Origin: Pyxicephalus adspersus
Taxonomy: Eukaryota > Chordata > Amphibia > Anura > Pyxicephalidae
Assembly: GCF_032062135.1 (NCBI RefSeq)
Contig: NC_092861.1
Coordinates: 116,755,365-116,819,364, forward strand
Reading direction: 5' to 3'
Length of the DNA: 64,000 nt
Below, one piece after another: positions 25,307 through 41,640 of this stretch. Within the stretch, counting starts at the first letter, position 1. Every line of letters starts with the position of its first letter. The notes under the pieces are model-generated. The model saw nothing but the letters and a program-made list of their open reading frames with translations. It searched no databases and was not told where the DNA came from. A program made the translations under genes and the position numbers.

Positions 25307-25618
25307 CTAAAGAACAAATTTGGAAATGATTAAATAAACAAGAACTCATTGCCATCACAACTCTAAAGAATAATCTGGTTCAACATTGTGAGCACCCCAC
25401 AGACCAGCAAGACTTAGAATGGTTTGCTGGGTCTTTCCTTTTTGTGATTGGCTATGAGGACAGATTTCTTCTTTTATTTAGGTATGATCAGGTGGTTCCA
25501 CATTACTGAGATGTAATAAACTGCAAAATGATTTACAACAGTACTACGACACAGTGGGGATGAATCTCTTCAACTGGAACACAGTAAAGAAAAATCAAGA
25601 CAGAATTCTTCTCCAATT

Positions 25619-25772
25619 ACAATTATTATTATTATTATTATTAAACAGGATTTATATAGCGCCAACATATTACGCAGCACTGTACATTAAATAGGGATTG
25701 AAAATGACAGACTAATACAGACAGTGATACAGGAGGAGAAGACCCTGCCCCGAAGAGCTTACAATCTAGTAG
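25619..25772 (-). repeat. L2 3' end fragment with (ATT)n tail
   Basis: (ATT)n, then AACAGGATTTATATAGCG, CAACATATTACGCAGCACTG, GACAGACTAATACAGACAGT and CCGAAGAGCTTACAATCTAG. The same block is the 3' end of the larger L2 at 28140-30386. It is a 5'-truncated copy. Confidence 0.75.
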
Positions 25773-26334
25773 ATCTATTGTGTTTTAGCCCCAAAGTAAA
25801 TATCAAAAATATGATATTCCAGTACTATCAGCATTTGATGTGTCATAGCAATGCACTTTAACTACAGAGGGAAATATTACACGCCTTAACTAGGAAACTA
25901 CTCTATGCCCTACAACCTGCCAGCTTTTAGTCCTTAAAGAGCAGGATCCAAATATAATTGCAGCATTTCTTGCAAAAACAGCAGTCAAGATATTGTTTGC
26001 AAAGAGTCAGAAAATTATTTCATTTATTAAATCTTGGCTTGTATGTAACCCTTAAAGACTAAAGTGGGACAGCCCTGGACTAGATCAAAATGTATTTAAA
26101 CCCTAAAATACATATGAATGATTAAAGCTCAATATCCTTTTAAAAAGTTCTATTCATTAAACATAAAAAAAATTATCAAGTTATTTTTGTTATTGCTTTC
26201 CAGAGTAAAAAAAAGGGAATATTAGGCTGTTAAAAATAATTGCATTGTCTGTATTCGTTACAAACTCAAACATTTACTGTATAAACAGACAGGATGATTG
26301 GACCACATTCCACAATTCAATATATTCAAATTGA

Positions 26335-26690
26335 ACCATGATCCTTGGTATGTGATAAATGGGCCTAACACCATAGTATGGGAAACATCCCCAAATAATG
26401 ATGCCTAAGCGACCATACTTCACAGTGTACTATGGCTTGAATTCAGAGTTTGGGGGTCGTCTGACAAACTGTGTGCGGGCGCTAGACCCAAAATAAACAA
26501 TCTTGCTTGCATCAGTTCACAGAATATTGTGTTATTTCTCTTTAGGCCAGTCAATGCGTTTCTTGGACACCTCTCCTTACAACCTCTTCCTGACGTCTTT
26601 TTGCAGCATTGGGACTTTGCTGGGGCTCCTTGCCATTAGTTTGGCTTCACATAGGTGTCTTCTAATTCTAACAGTGCTATTCTTTCATTT
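26335..26690 (-). pseudogene. Broken Tc1-like transposase fragment
   Basis: Read on the minus strand, the sequence gives MARSPSKVPMLQKDVRKRL, stop, then SKKRIDWPKEK, stop, then after a frame change remnants matching FVRRPPN..FKP and a glycine-rich WGCFSYYGVGP-like core. These are hallmarks of Tc1-like (DDE) transposases around the first catalytic Asp. Stops and frameshifts show it is dead. No terminal repeats were assigned. It lies in EGLN1 intron 4 in the gene's orientation. Confidence 0.7.
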
Positions 26691-27141
26691 GAATGGTAGC
26701 TTTACATATTCTTCTCATCTTTCAGGTTTTTAGCTGACTTTGTATGTTTTTGCCTCTCCAATCAACTTTTTATTCAATGTACAGGTAGTCACACACTGCT
26801 ATTATTTTTATCAACCTAATATTCCCATTTCTTCACTTTCTGTAAAGACAATTTTAAAAATTTAAAATTTTAAAAAATTTTTCTTCATGTTTTGATTTGA
26901 ATTTTTTTCCCCACTTTTTAGACCAAACACAATTGTATGTTATGAAATTGTGGCCAAGAAGGAAAGCAAATTAAACAAGCGCTCCTGGTGCACTAGCAAA
27001 GCACCGGTTCATTTTATGTTCATCAAGAAATATCCCTTCAAATTCTGCCTGGTTTTTAAGGCTTGCAGTAGGAAAAAACATTCAGACCACAGTGACCTGG
27101 TAGCACAAATAGCAGAAAATGAAGAAAAGCTTTCCTCATTA

Positions 27142-30892
<3,751 letters not shown>

Positions 30893-31159
30893 TTAACAGT
30901 ACAATCAGGATCCCAAGATAGCACAAAACCTTATCCAAAGAGTGGAGCTCAGTTGTGTGAAGCTTAATATCAGTACAGGTATAAATAAATCATTACATGG
31001 CACAGGCAGTTTTTGCACTGAAAAGTTGTACATATAGCAGCCTCCAGGTATTTTGGTAAAGGCATACAAGCAGTATTAACTATAGAGCTGCACTTGCTGA
31101 ATTCACAACACTTACAAAATATCTTATATCTTCTTTTCTTAAATAAACTGTACCAATAT

Positions 31160-31325
31160 CAGGGTTCTCCCCAGGCCCTTTTAGCTGGGCGCACCACCCG
31201 GCACTTTTCAGCACCAACCCGGCTGTTTTTGGGTGGTTACTAAAGAGTTTGGTCACAATACAGGGGCTACCACCCGCCTACAATTTCCTCCCACCCGGCT
31301 TAAAAAAATTTCTGGGTTGAGCACT
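31160..31325. repeat. Dispersed repeat with CACCCGGC motifs
   Basis: Begins CAGGGTTCTCCCCAGGC and contains four CACCCGGC/CACCCGCC-like words, then ends TTTCTGGGTTGAGCACTG. It looks like a short non-autonomous element; superfamily not established. Confidence 0.5.
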
Positions 31326-31403
31326 GCAATATGGCAACTACCTAGGAGAAACCAAAACGTTCATGATTGGCAATCGTAGGACATGGTGACATTATTAGGT
31401 TTT

Positions 31404-31740
31404 TAAAGTGAAACTAAATTCCTACTTTGAAAAATGTATAATCCAGCATGTGTTTACTGCAGAAAGGGACAATGTCCCCAACTGTTCTTATCTGTTGAAT
31501 CACTGCCCACCTATCAAACTTTGCTGAGCTGCTCAGCAGTGGTTGCCACTGAAACCTAATAATCCTGGCTTCCCTTGAACATGCAGGGAATCAATGAAGT
31601 CCCACATGGGAGTTACATCATCACGGAACAGCTTGTCAAGATGGCTAAAGATAATAGGGAGGAAGAAGAAAAGGAAGATGTTGCACCTTAAGATGGAATG
31701 GTACAAAAGACTTTCTGAGGAAAATTGCTTTTAAGCCTTA
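31404..31740. repeat. MITE-like repeat with TTAAAGTGAAACTAAA end
   Basis: Shares TATTGCAGAAAGG.. / CAATGTCCC..TCTG, GGAGTTACATCATC and AAGATGGCTAAAGA-type phrases in the same order with about 38285-38600 and 43850-44186, defining a three-copy family in this window. Confidence 0.5.
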
Positions 31741-31897
31741 TTTTTCAGTGCAGGTTACTCAACTGCAACATATTGGCTAACAACTGGAAACAGGGGCAGG
31801 GTGTTGTCTTCCTAAAATTAGGTGCCTAAATCAGAATCCTGAGGGCAGGATCACCATGTTTTGTAATGAAAGCAAAAGGTTCTTTCAAAACAAACTA

Positions 31898-32152
<255 letters not shown>

Positions 32153-32723
32153 TTAGTAATACAGACTGATAGAACAACAACATGGTATTGATTTATCAGG
32201 CTAATCAGAACCTCCCAATGTTTTACTGATTGTATACCAGAATTTGGTGTATACTGTGTGTAGATATCACTATGAAGGCTGCTCTGCACTGACAGCACTA
32301 CCAATAATCGGATCACCGGGAGCACTGTATGCCAGGGGTGTCAGACTGCTGTAATCCCGCTCTGCACTGTATGCCAACACAGGGCAGCGCCACATTCTTT
32401 GCTTGTTATGCAGCCTGATTGCATAACTGGCAGAAAAAAAAGTAGCTTCAAATGAGCTTTAAATTTTGCCTCCTCCCTGATTATTTTATTTCTGTTTGGG
32501 TGCACAATGGAGAGCTTTACCGGCACTTCCCGTCTTTAAAAAGTCACAGACAGGAAATGATCAAAAACTTCAATGAATGAAGAAAGTAACAATAATATAT
32601 TAAGATGAGATTTCTGATGTCTATATTAATGTTGTTATCTGGAGTTGGGATTAGGCTGCAGGTAGAAAGTAGCAGTCGGGTTCACGGATCAGCTGATCAA
32701 TACAGTCTGATTATTTGTATCTA

Positions 32724-33499
32724 CACTTAGGTCCATAAATATTTGGACAGAGACAACTTTTTTTGAATTTTGGTTCTGTACATTACCACAATTATTTTTA
32801 AATGAAACAGTGTGATGGCTTGGGGGTGCATGGCTGCCAGTGGCACTGGGACACTAGTGTTTATCCATGATGTGACACAGGACAGAAGCTGCAGAATGAA
32901 TTCTGAGGTGTTCAGAGTCATACTGTCTGCTTAAATTCAGCTAAATGGAGTCACATTGATTGGGAGGCATTTCATATTACAGATGGACAATGACCCAAAA
33001 CATACAGCCAAAGCAACCCCGGAGTTTATCAAAGCAAAGAAGTGGAATATTCTTAAATGGCCAAGTCAGTCACCTGATCTGAACCCAATTGAGCATGCAT
33101 TTCACTTGTTGAAGAATAAACTTCGGACAGAAAGGCCCACAAACAAACAGCAACTGAAAGTCGCTGCAGTAAAGGCCTGGCAGAGCATTAAAAAGGAGGA
33201 AACCCAGCATCTGGTGATGTCCATGAGTTCAAGACTACAGGCTGTCATTGCCAGCAAAGGGTTTTCAACCAAGTATTAGAAATGAGCATTTTATTTTCAG
33301 CTTTTTAATTTGTCCAATTACTTTTGAGCCCCTAAAATGAAGTGACTGTTAAAAAAAGGCTTTTTGTTCAACCCACTGAATTAAAGCTGAAAGTCTGCAG
33401 TTCAACTGCATCCGAATTTTTTCATTTAAAATTAATTGTGGTAATGTACAAAACCAAAATTAGAAAAATGTTGTCTGTCTAAATATTTATGGACCTAAC
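32724..33499 (+). mobile_element. Tc1-family transposon, internally deleted (776 bp)
   Basis: Terminal inverted repeats CTTAGGTCCATAAATATTTG at the left and reverse of TTAGGTCCATAAATATTTAG at the right, flanked by TA. Deeper inverted identity (TTTTGGTT.TGTACATTACCA) is also present. The interior encodes only the C-terminal part of a Tc1 transposase. Inserted in EGLN1 intron 1, antisense to it. Confidence 0.9.
32812..33279 (+). pseudogene. Tc1 transposase C-terminal part, with one internal stop
   Basis: One frame from VMAWGCMAASGTGTLVFIHD through a TAA, then GVTLIGRHFILQMDNDPKHT and PSQSPDLNPIEHAFHLL to GFSTKY. The second catalytic Asp (MDNDPKH) and the catalytic Glu (NPIEH) of the DD34E triad are present. 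The paired-like DNA-binding domain and first Asp are deleted, and the stop lies between them and the second Asp, so no active enzyme can be made. Confidence 0.92.
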
Positions 33500-34608
33500 T
33501 AAGTCCGCTATAACACCATTAGGACTATTCTATGGCACACAGGATTTTGTGGCAAAAAATTGAGGCAGCTATGTTTTTCTTTTTTAGTAGCTAGTTACAC
33601 AGCAGTTGCTATGGCCGACTATAAACATATGGGAAGAATATCTATCAAGTTACAGGTTCTATTTGGTAAAGTAAGACTTTACTCCAACTTGAACTGTGAC
33701 CTGCCATACGTTTATTAAATAGGAACCAACATACCAAACCACACAAAAATGTAGAGCATAGTGAGCTTGAGTGCCCCAACGCATCTTACTATTGCATGTG
33801 TTACCATTCGTTGTATTAACACGTGTCTGAATGAAAATGTCATACCATGCAAGGCTCTAGTAAAATGATGTGATTACCCATTTGTTATCCAGTATTGTAA
33901 AAGCCAAAATAACTAATCCCTGTTTTCTTATGTCATCTGCTGATTAGATAAAGAAAGGTAACATTTGCACAATTTAGGTAAACATTTTGGTGTGTGTTAA
34001 GGTGGCACTGCCAGTCCACTAAAACAAAGAAATGCAATGCATGTTAACCCAAGGTAATAATAATATTTTTTTTTTTTTAAAAGCCACGTTGCTTAAAACA
34101 CTTTGGTAGAGTTACCAAAGTGTGGTCTAAACCCCCCCACCACAAAAAAAAAACAACATATAAAGCACCATTTTTCCTCTGAACAGATTAGTGTCAAAGA
34201 ATTCTGTTTATCTTTTCAGGAATCCCTATATGACCCTTCCAGAGCTTCCAAAGGGAACCTACTCCTATTTAAAGTAATTCATATTTGCACACATTGTATA
34301 TGTCCGTGTGGTCCAGCGCTGACCTCTGGGTGTTCATCAGGGTGGATGGTCCTAATGCAATCCTTGCTGACATGATTCCCAGAGTCTATTCATCCCTATA
34401 GCAATGCAACCCCAAACTTGTTGAAAAGACATGAACAGCATTAGGTAGAAAAACTGACATAAAAAGATCACTATGTTCAATATATGCAAAAGCTAAAATA
34501 AGAAAATCCCCAGCCTGCAGAAAGGACATGAAAGGAGGAAGCATTAATGCCAAATGCTAGGGAAAACTCTAGCACAAGTCTAAACAGAAAACTTCAACCC
34601 ACCCAAAA
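33500..34608 (-). other. EGLN1 intron 1 segment, nothing recognised
   Basis: AT-rich intron sequence without recognisable repeat or exon; short poly-T and poly-A runs near 34066-34082 and 34144-34153. Confidence 0.5.
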
Positions 34609-35006
34609 GCTAGGTACACAAGTGCAATAATTATCGTTGGAAAATGAACCATCAACGACAGATCAACAATTATTTTAAACGATCGTGTATAGTTCATAAT
34701 TCTGTACATGCTGAAACGATACGATCATTCAAAGATAATCCACCAATACTTTCCACACACTAGATACGATCATTTGAACGATGCAGGAAGTGACGTGTAC
34801 CAAAGAAAGTATACTGCAGAAAAATCCATGAACAATACACGAGTGTACACACAATAGATAGCGAATGATCATCGCCCAATTAGATCTGTCGGGACAGTCG
34901 TTTGTTTCCAGTTCATCGTTGGCCTGTTGTATGTTTTTTGTTAACAATTATTAGATGACTTATAGTCATTCGTTTCCAACAATAAAATTGCTCGTGTGTA
35001 CGTAGC
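34609..35006. mobile_element. Palindromic MITE, GTACACAC family, 398 bp
   Basis: Ends GCTAGGTACACAAGTGCAAT and reverse GCTACGTACACACGAGCAAT, followed by matching TCGTTGGAAA-type arms. Larger relative of the element at 1609-1756. Confidence 0.75.
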
Positions 35007-35689
35007 CCAAGACCCATCACCATCAGAAGAGCTCAGATAAGATCCTGGTAAGTCAAGGAGCATGAACAGCAACAATACCAAGATAATGATGATCAGAAAA
35101 GAGACAAGTCACTTAGCACCTCACTTCCTGTAATATCATCCCTCCAGTGCAAAATCTTCACAAGGCCTCAGCTTTGTTTTTGGTTATAAAAAAAGGTTCT
35201 GTGGGTGCTGGAGAGAACACCATGAGAAACACAGACTACTAGAACATGAAGTACAATGACATATCCAGTGGGATCCTTGCACTCCAGTAAGATGGAGTTA
35301 TATAAAGATGTTGATCATTAAAGTAAATGAACCACAAACAAAAGCCGAATTCCCTACTCTCTGCATCTCTCTGATCTTCCATCCCACAATCCATGGCTGC
35401 CAACCGAAAGGTGCCTTCAATGAGTGATATTTTAAAGAGTGGTGCTCTTATTACTCTTGATGCAGATTTTCAAAAAAAGTAAAGCAACCCGGGGGCTGAT
35501 GGCAAACAATCACATTGGAAAACAACACACCCAACACCTGTGTTATACCAAGTGTCTGAGCAGTGCTAGTATTACTCTCCTGATGATGCACAAGCCATGG
35601 AAAGAATTCCAATCACAGTCTAAATGTGTTGCACGCAATGCTCAGATCAGCACAGCATTATATAATTGTTAAAGCTTGCAATACGTTAG

Positions 35690-37046
35690 AGTCGGAGCTA
35701 AATTATCTGGTGGCCATAGCCTCCATCCCATGGCTCCCTCACAAGCTCTGTCCTCAGTCCCTTAGTGTACACTTGCAACAGGTATTTAGGGTGTGGGATG
35801 GAGTAAGACATTCAGACGATTTATTGTCTATTTACTTCCCCTCCTGCCCATTCAACATAATCCACTTTCATCCGGGGTTGGAATCTGCCAAGGCTTTTGA
35901 CTGGTGGCCGAAACATAAATACGATACTGTTTATTCATTATTGAGCAGATCAGGTATGGTAAGCTAAGAAGAAACAGGCTCGCTTCATGAGGTACCAGGG
36001 AGGGAATTCTTCAGACATATGCAACTCCGGCACTGGATAAACATTCTGATTCAGGGTTCCACTAGTACGCCCAAACTGACAGTGTTTGAGCATATGTGTC
36101 CTCAGCAAATCTCTATTCTTTACTCAAAACTCAACCAGATATCTAGGGCATCACAACATTTATAAAAGATTCAATGGGAACGTGACCTAGGAAGCACAAA
36201 ATCTGACAGAGGGGCTTGAAAATTGGAGACGAATTTCTAAGTGCTCAACTAATGTTCTAATAATGGAAGCTGCTCTTAAAGTCATGATGAGATGGTACAT
36301 GGTTCCAGTGTGCATGAAACACATATCCCAGGCAGATACTGGACTGTGCTATGGGGGATGCCAGGAGATGGGCACAGACCTGCATAATTGGTGGTCCTGC
36401 CCATCGGTGATCAGATTTTGGGGTCGGGTTTTTCGACTGTTGGGGACCTTATTTAACAAGTGTATGTGCAGAAATCCTTGGATAGCCCTATTACACTTTA
36501 AACCTGCCATTTTAACGGGAACCCAATTCAAGTTATGTACTCAATTACTTTTGGCAGCAAAGCAGACTATAGCTAAATATTGGAAACAACAGGTTCTCCC
36601 GTACCATGAAGTGATATTGCACATTTCTAAACGAAAAATTGTCTAGTATTCTAAATGACAACCAGGAAAGGTTTTCTGCGATATGGGAACCTTGGCATGT
36701 ACATTTTTTATTGAACTTGCCCTCTATATAATACTTTTATACTGGTATATATTACAAGCTGTCTGAAAGCGTGGACCACTTTATTTTTGGGGTTGTTTTA
36801 GGTTTGCCCTCCTAGTGGTTTGTATATCTGATTGTCAATACTTTTGTTTTTATATTTTTATGTGTATTGTTTGCCCAGGAAGATCGAGAGGTCCGCTATG
36901 ATTACCAGATGCAATTATCCTGTATGTTTCATGTTTTTTTTCATTGATATTTCAGTCTAATACGGATTCTCCCGTTTTCGGTCTGTATGGTTTATTTTGT
37001 ATTGTAAACTTATTGGAAAATAAAAATTTATTGAAAAAACAAAAAA
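35690..37046 (+). mobile_element. L1-clade LINE 3' fragment (ORF2 C-terminus and 3' end)
   Basis: Frames at 35690-35967 (IPWLPHKL.., FRVWDGVRHSDDLLS, FHPGLESAKAFDWWP) and 36263-36646 (MMRWYMVPVCMKHI, CYGGCQEMGTDLHNWWSCP, FWGRVFRLL) match the C-terminal region of L1 ORF2, including the Cys/His cluster C..C..H..WW.CP. A frameshift and stops separate them. The 3' end TTATTGGAAAATAAAAATT..GAAAAAACAAAAAA closes at about 37046. 5'-truncated, dead, antisense to EGLN1. Confidence 0.82.
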
Positions 37047-38658
37047 ACTTGCAATGATGTGATTTAGTACCTCTTCTGCTGCCCCACGTGTGAGGTGTTT
37101 TACAAGCTTAGAAATGTTTCAATGCGTAGCTTGCACAGCCAACTTATTACCTGGCCCTCTTATCCCCCAAATATAGGAAAAAAAAAAAAAATAAAAAACA
37201 CGCTAGATTAAAGCACAAAAGTAACAATAATATCATACAAAACTTTTAGACCCTAAAATTCTAACGTGTCTGTCTAAGCTATTATGATGTCACTGGGTCA
37301 TCTTCTAGAACGCCAAGGCTCCCAAATCCCACAAGAATGTCATCCTGTACAGTAGTTTACATTTTATGATTTAGGAACCTCAGATTTCCTGGGAAGACGA
37401 CAGTAATAATCCTGATGCCTAGCATCTGAAGCTATAATCCAGACCATAAGGTGGGTGTTAACTTTTAATCGAATTCTACTCGAAAAGTTTTGGCTAGGTA
37501 AGGTTACCCAATAACACTAATCAGGAAGGAAGGACAACTACTTCAGGAACAGAATGCTTGCTACTTCAACTGCCATTATACTTACAATAACTGATCATAA
37601 GGTAACATTTAGCACCAGAGGTTGGGGCTGCGCCTTCAGCCTAATAGGATGCCAAGAACCTGTAAGACACTCAGCACCGCCAGGCTGTCATATAAATTAT
37701 ACGCGAAGATTGCCTCTACAAGTGTAGTCAGCAGAGCTTTGCTTTACATGTCACCGCTGACCGTACTTCTGATACAGAAGACCAAAGAGATAACGGAGCT
37801 GAATTCACTTGGAAAGCCTCAGCTTTCGTAAAATAAGCAGACCTAAGCTCTCACTTGAAAGTCAAGCCCTGCTCTTTATTTATTATTTGTTAGAAAGCCT
37901 CATCCTAACACCACTTCCTATGCAATAATGCCACATATCAGTTTAAAGTGGGGCTCCCTCAGTAGCACCGATTTCTTCCCCTGGTTTTCATCCAGTTTCA
38001 GCATCCTCGGCCATTGGAAATGGCTGGCTGTGGATGAGATTTTAAAATAAGCACAGATGGTAATTTGTATGTAAACCAAAAACACCACAGGAAAACATAT
38101 CACAGAATGTTTATGTACACTTTAACCCACCCTCCCATACAGATATGCTGAGAATGTATGACGATATGTGCAGCTCATTGTACTCTAGCAGGCAGGTAAG
38201 AAACCTTACGTCTCTCCTCTGCAATAAGAAAAAAAAAACTTCTCTGCTAGCAAGTACTGAGGAACTAACACTAACACACTTAATATTTGAGGCCAGGAAA
38301 GGCTTTTATTGCAGAAAGGAACAGGCAATGTACCTTCTGAAATAATCCTTCTTGTCTGATCGCTCACTTCTGCGGTCATAGCTTAGCTGTGAATGTGCAG
38401 CTCTTCTTTTCAGGATACCCAGAACATCCCAACTTCTTTTGCGGATGCTGGGACTGAATGAACTCTTAGGTGCCTATGCTGGAGTTACATCGTCCTGAAC
38501 AATCGAGATGGCCAAAAATCCCAACAAGACAAAGGAAGATGATGATGGCTCCGTACAATGGCAAAGGGACAGGTGAGTATTGTTAGGCTTAGTTCTGTTT
38601 ACAGATGTTTCTAAGAGAAGACTAATCTTTCCAAAGATCAAGTTCTTCTTATTATTAC
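37047..38658 (-). other. EGLN1 intron 1 segment with MITE-like repeats
   Basis: A short element with TTTAAAGTGG.. and ..CACTTTAACCC ends lies at about 37936-38127. At about 38285-38600 is the second copy of the TATTGCAGAAAGG family. The rest is unassigned. Confidence 0.5.
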
Positions 38659-39740
38659 CCTCCCTGGCGTTTTCATGCTGTCCGTTTTTTTATGCTAAAA
38701 GCGTTATATTGTTTTGCATGGAAATTCATTTTTCATTGTAGGCCTATAATTCTTAGGCAGAACTCACCAAAATATTTCCAATATTTAAAAAAAAAAATTA
38801 ATAATAAACTTGAAATAAAACTGTTAAAACAAGGGTGTAAAAAAATACTGAAAACTGTAATATAACTGTACAGTAGCTGCATAATATATATTATTACAGT
38901 GGTACCTCCGTATAAGTCTGCTTTGGAATAAGTCCAACTTGGTAAAAGTCATGTTTGGACACAAAAAATCTTGCTTGGTATATAACCTTTGTTCTAGAAC
39001 TTGTATGGGTCAAAATTATTCATAACACAGCGCGCTACTCTTATTTACCTCTCTCGAGACAAAGCCACGACTGCCCACGAGCATCAGTATGCCAGTTGCC
39101 ACCATTCAGTGAACAACCCGCACTATAACTCTATGTGAATTACATAACATCTCCTCCTCCTCCCTTCTCAGGGCCATCCTAGTAGGCACTCGACTTTTCT
39201 CAGCAAGGTAAAGGGAGGTTACATTTTAATTTATTTCATCTAATTGATTTTGTATTTATATATTTTAGTATTAGGCAGTGTTTAAATTATTCAATACAGC
39301 CCCATCAATGTATATTATGCTAATAACAATAGAATTTTTTTCATGGGAACAGATTACTAATTTTTCTTTTATTTCTAATAAGAAAAATTTGTTTGTTATA
39401 AGTCCTCTTTGGTATAAGTCCAAGGATCTGGAACGGATTGGGAACTTAAACCAAGGTACACTGTGTTTTTGTATTGGACTCAATAGAGCTATTTTGTATT
39501 GAATCCAATACAAAATTATTTGAATGCCTTGCTGCGCCTCCCGCCCGCACGGATGCATGCACCGACGTCACTGGGGAGCATCACTGCATTACCTGGCTGA
39601 AGATCGGAGGAAAAGAACACCGCCCGAGGATGAGATCCATTGGGCAGGACGCCTGGGGAAGCGATGGACAAGGGAAGTGTGCTTTTTTTTTATTGTTTTT
39701 AGCTACCCTGAGTGTGGCTGGAGGTTACCGCTTTTTGCAT
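38659..39740. mobile_element. CCTCCCTGG (TTAA-type) MITE, reverse copy split by a nested element
   Basis: Starts CCTCCCTGGCGTTTTCATG and follows in reverse the order seen at 48920-49486: TTTTGCATGGAAAT, AATTCTTAGGC, AACAAGGGTG, TACTGTACAG, then after the nested element TATTGAATCCAATACAAAAT, CCGACGTCA, TAGCTACCCTGAGTGTGGC. The far end is lost at about 39740. Confidence 0.7.
38897..39463. mobile_element. CAGTGGTACCTCC..element nested in the MITE
   Basis: Left end CAGTGGTACCTCCGTATAAG; right end reverse of CAGTGTACCTTGGTTTAAG. Near the right end TATAAGTCCTCTTTGGTATA mirrors the left TATAAGTCTGCTTTGGAATA. Preceded by TA. A Tc/mariner or Tigger-like non-autonomous element; about 567 bp. Confidence 0.65.
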
Positions 39741-40549
39741 GTTTTTTTTTTTTTTTTTACTCTATAATGAAAAGATCATTATATTCACCCATCCTTTTGG
39801 GTAGGGTGACAATGCGGGGGACAAATTTCACTGTAAGGTTAGGTTCACACCAAGGTTGTAGTAGGTTTACATCTTTCCCACACCAGGAACCACTGCCTCC
39901 TATCACATGACACACAGTAGGCTCTCCCTGTAGCAGCAGTAAGTGGTACCGGTAAAGCCCCCTGCCATCACATGTGCAGATGTTGGATCTTTAAGAATCA
40001 GCGCTGTGGTATGAGTGTTTGCAAAGTGCCAGGGACTGGTCTGAACCTCCCCTAAAGCAGATCTGGCATGAGGGGGCTTCACCTAAATGCTCACTTTACT
40101 TACCTAAATCCGCAGTCACATGATCTAGGTATTCTCTTCCATTTGTATTCCTACATCACAAGGAAGCTTCCTATTGTCTGTCCAATGACTGTTTCCTCTC
40201 TGGATCTATAAGAGGGCTCTGAGGGGTGACACCAGTGTAGTTGCCAGGCCAGCTTGGGTATATCTGGAGAGACTGATCTGCAAACCGTGTGGGTGAGGAA
40301 CCTGTATAACAGACTTATATAAATAAACATTTTTTGCAAAGTAAAAAAAAAAGTAGTGATGAGAGAGGAATAATCTTTGCTCACATGATCCTAAGTGCCC
40401 CATCACACCACTGAATTGTGCTATGTGTTGTGGCAGTGCCAATGAATATGTGTGGCTTGGTATGCAGTCCATTCATTCCTCCAATCCATCATAATGCCAA
40501 GTGAAGTACACAATACATATACAGTGCCATGGCAGTGCCAGGCTCCCAC
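39741..40549 (-). other. EGLN1 intron 1, 5' part
   Basis: Intronic DNA adjoining exon 1; no repeat or exon recognised apart from homopolymer runs. Confidence 0.55.
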
Positions 40550-41640
40550 CTTGGTTCTGCCGTTTATCCTGAAGTTGCCCAGTTTGGTGCCGCAGTGGCG
40601 GATCAGGTCGTCCATGCCGTTCATCAGGTGACCGATGGCCTTGCACCCCGCCTCCTTGCCCTCCACCCAGGTGATCTGGTCTCCGCGGATGTCCCGCGAG
40701 GAGTCGCTCTTCTGGCTGACGAGCTGTCCGTCGGTGAAGCGGCCGGTGCTGTGCAGGGCCCGAACCTCACACTCTATCCGGTCCCCCATGTCCTGGCCCA
40801 GGAAGTCGTCCAGCACACAGATGCCATGCTTGTTCATGCAGGGGATGATGTACTCCAGGGCCAGCTTCTGTAAGGGCGGCTTGCTGTGCCCATTGGGCCG
40901 CTCCGTGCCGCCTCCTCGGGCAGCGCCGCTCCCGCAGGCCTCCCCTGATTTCTGGGTGTAGTCCTCCTCTTTAATGGCCCTCAGAGTGGCCCCTCCGACC
41001 ACCACTTCCCGCTGCTTGCCGGCTGCCGGCTGCTTGAGCTCGCTGCAGTTGGCGGCCCCCGGGCTTCCCTTACACACCAGCTTGTGCTTCTTCCAGTCCT
41101 GCCGCTGGTGCTCCTTACTGCAATAGAACGAGCTCCGACAGCGGCCGCAGCGCAGCAGGTTCTCCATCTTCCCGCACAGCTCGCAGTACTGCCGGTCACG
41201 TTCGCTCTGGCTGCTCCCTTCGCAGCCCTGACCTCCTCCGCCCGCCATGATGGCCGCTGGTCGGGGAGAGGCAGGATTCCGGCTGCTCGCCTGTCAGCAA
41301 TGGCCACAAGAAAGTCTCTACGTCACTCGGGCACCCCGCGCTACACACGTGTGTTTACCTGTCACACATCCACACGCCGCATATCCGCCATGTCACGGGG
41401 CGGCTACCCCGGCCAACAACTCCTCTATTATTGCCCGGGATTATACGGCGGCCTGACTGCACGTCCTTTCCTATGACAAGCCGGGGTGTATAGTTATAGG
41501 TCGGCAGCTTGTCGGTGACAGGATGCAGCGCACCATCAGCCGCACACTCAGAGCCCTAACTTCTCATCTGGCTGAAGGACCTTCCGTGACGTGTAAGTCA
41601 TGTGATCGGGCTAGACGTCAGTGGGCCACGTGACTGGCCC
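40540..41640 (-). promoter_or_regulatory. EGLN1: EGLN1 CpG island and promoter region
   Basis: GC- and CpG-rich sequence over exon 1 and about 400 bp upstream, in sharp contrast to AT-rich flanks. Upstream of the ATG are three RCGTG hypoxia-response-like cores: CACGTG at 41346-41351, ACGTG at 41589-41593 and CACGTG at 41627-41632. The transcription start is not determined. EGLN1 is a known HIF target, so one of these may matter, but CACGTG is also an E-box. Confidence 0.75.
40550..41248 (-). CDS. EGLN1: EGLN1 (PHD2) coding exon 1: start, MYND finger, beginning of catalytic domain
   Basis: Encodes residues 1-233 of HIF prolyl hydroxylase 2. The first ATG (41248-41246) precedes AGGGGQGCEG. A MYND zinc finger follows at about 22-59 with ligand pattern C22/C25, C34/C37, C43/H47, H55/C59 (YCELCGKMENLLRC, SKEHQRQDWKKHKLVC). 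A Gly/Ser/Lys-rich linker runs to about 130, then the catalytic domain begins (LALEYIIPCMNKHGICVLDD, DIRGDQITWVEGKEAGC, MDDLIRHC, INGRTK). The exon ends on a whole codon at a GTGGGA donor; the reading beyond is intron. All five exons give 362 residues versus 426 in human; the missing 64 lie in the N-terminal half, chiefly the linker. The MYND finger distinguishes EGLN1 from EGLN2 and EGLN3. Confidence 0.97.

Noticed and set aside
36349..36531. Minus-strand frame within 36.3-36.6 kb
   Set aside because: Shadow of the L1 ORF2 C-terminal region on the + strand.
40421..40549. EGLN1 ORF extension beyond residue 233
   Set aside because: The reading after INGRTK is intron: a GTGGGA donor lies exactly at the conserved exon 1/2 boundary, and exon 2 continues AMVACYPG.
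41084..41476. 130-residue + strand frame over EGLN1 exon 1
   Set aside because: Antisense shadow of a GC-rich exon; the minus strand carries the conserved MYND finger.
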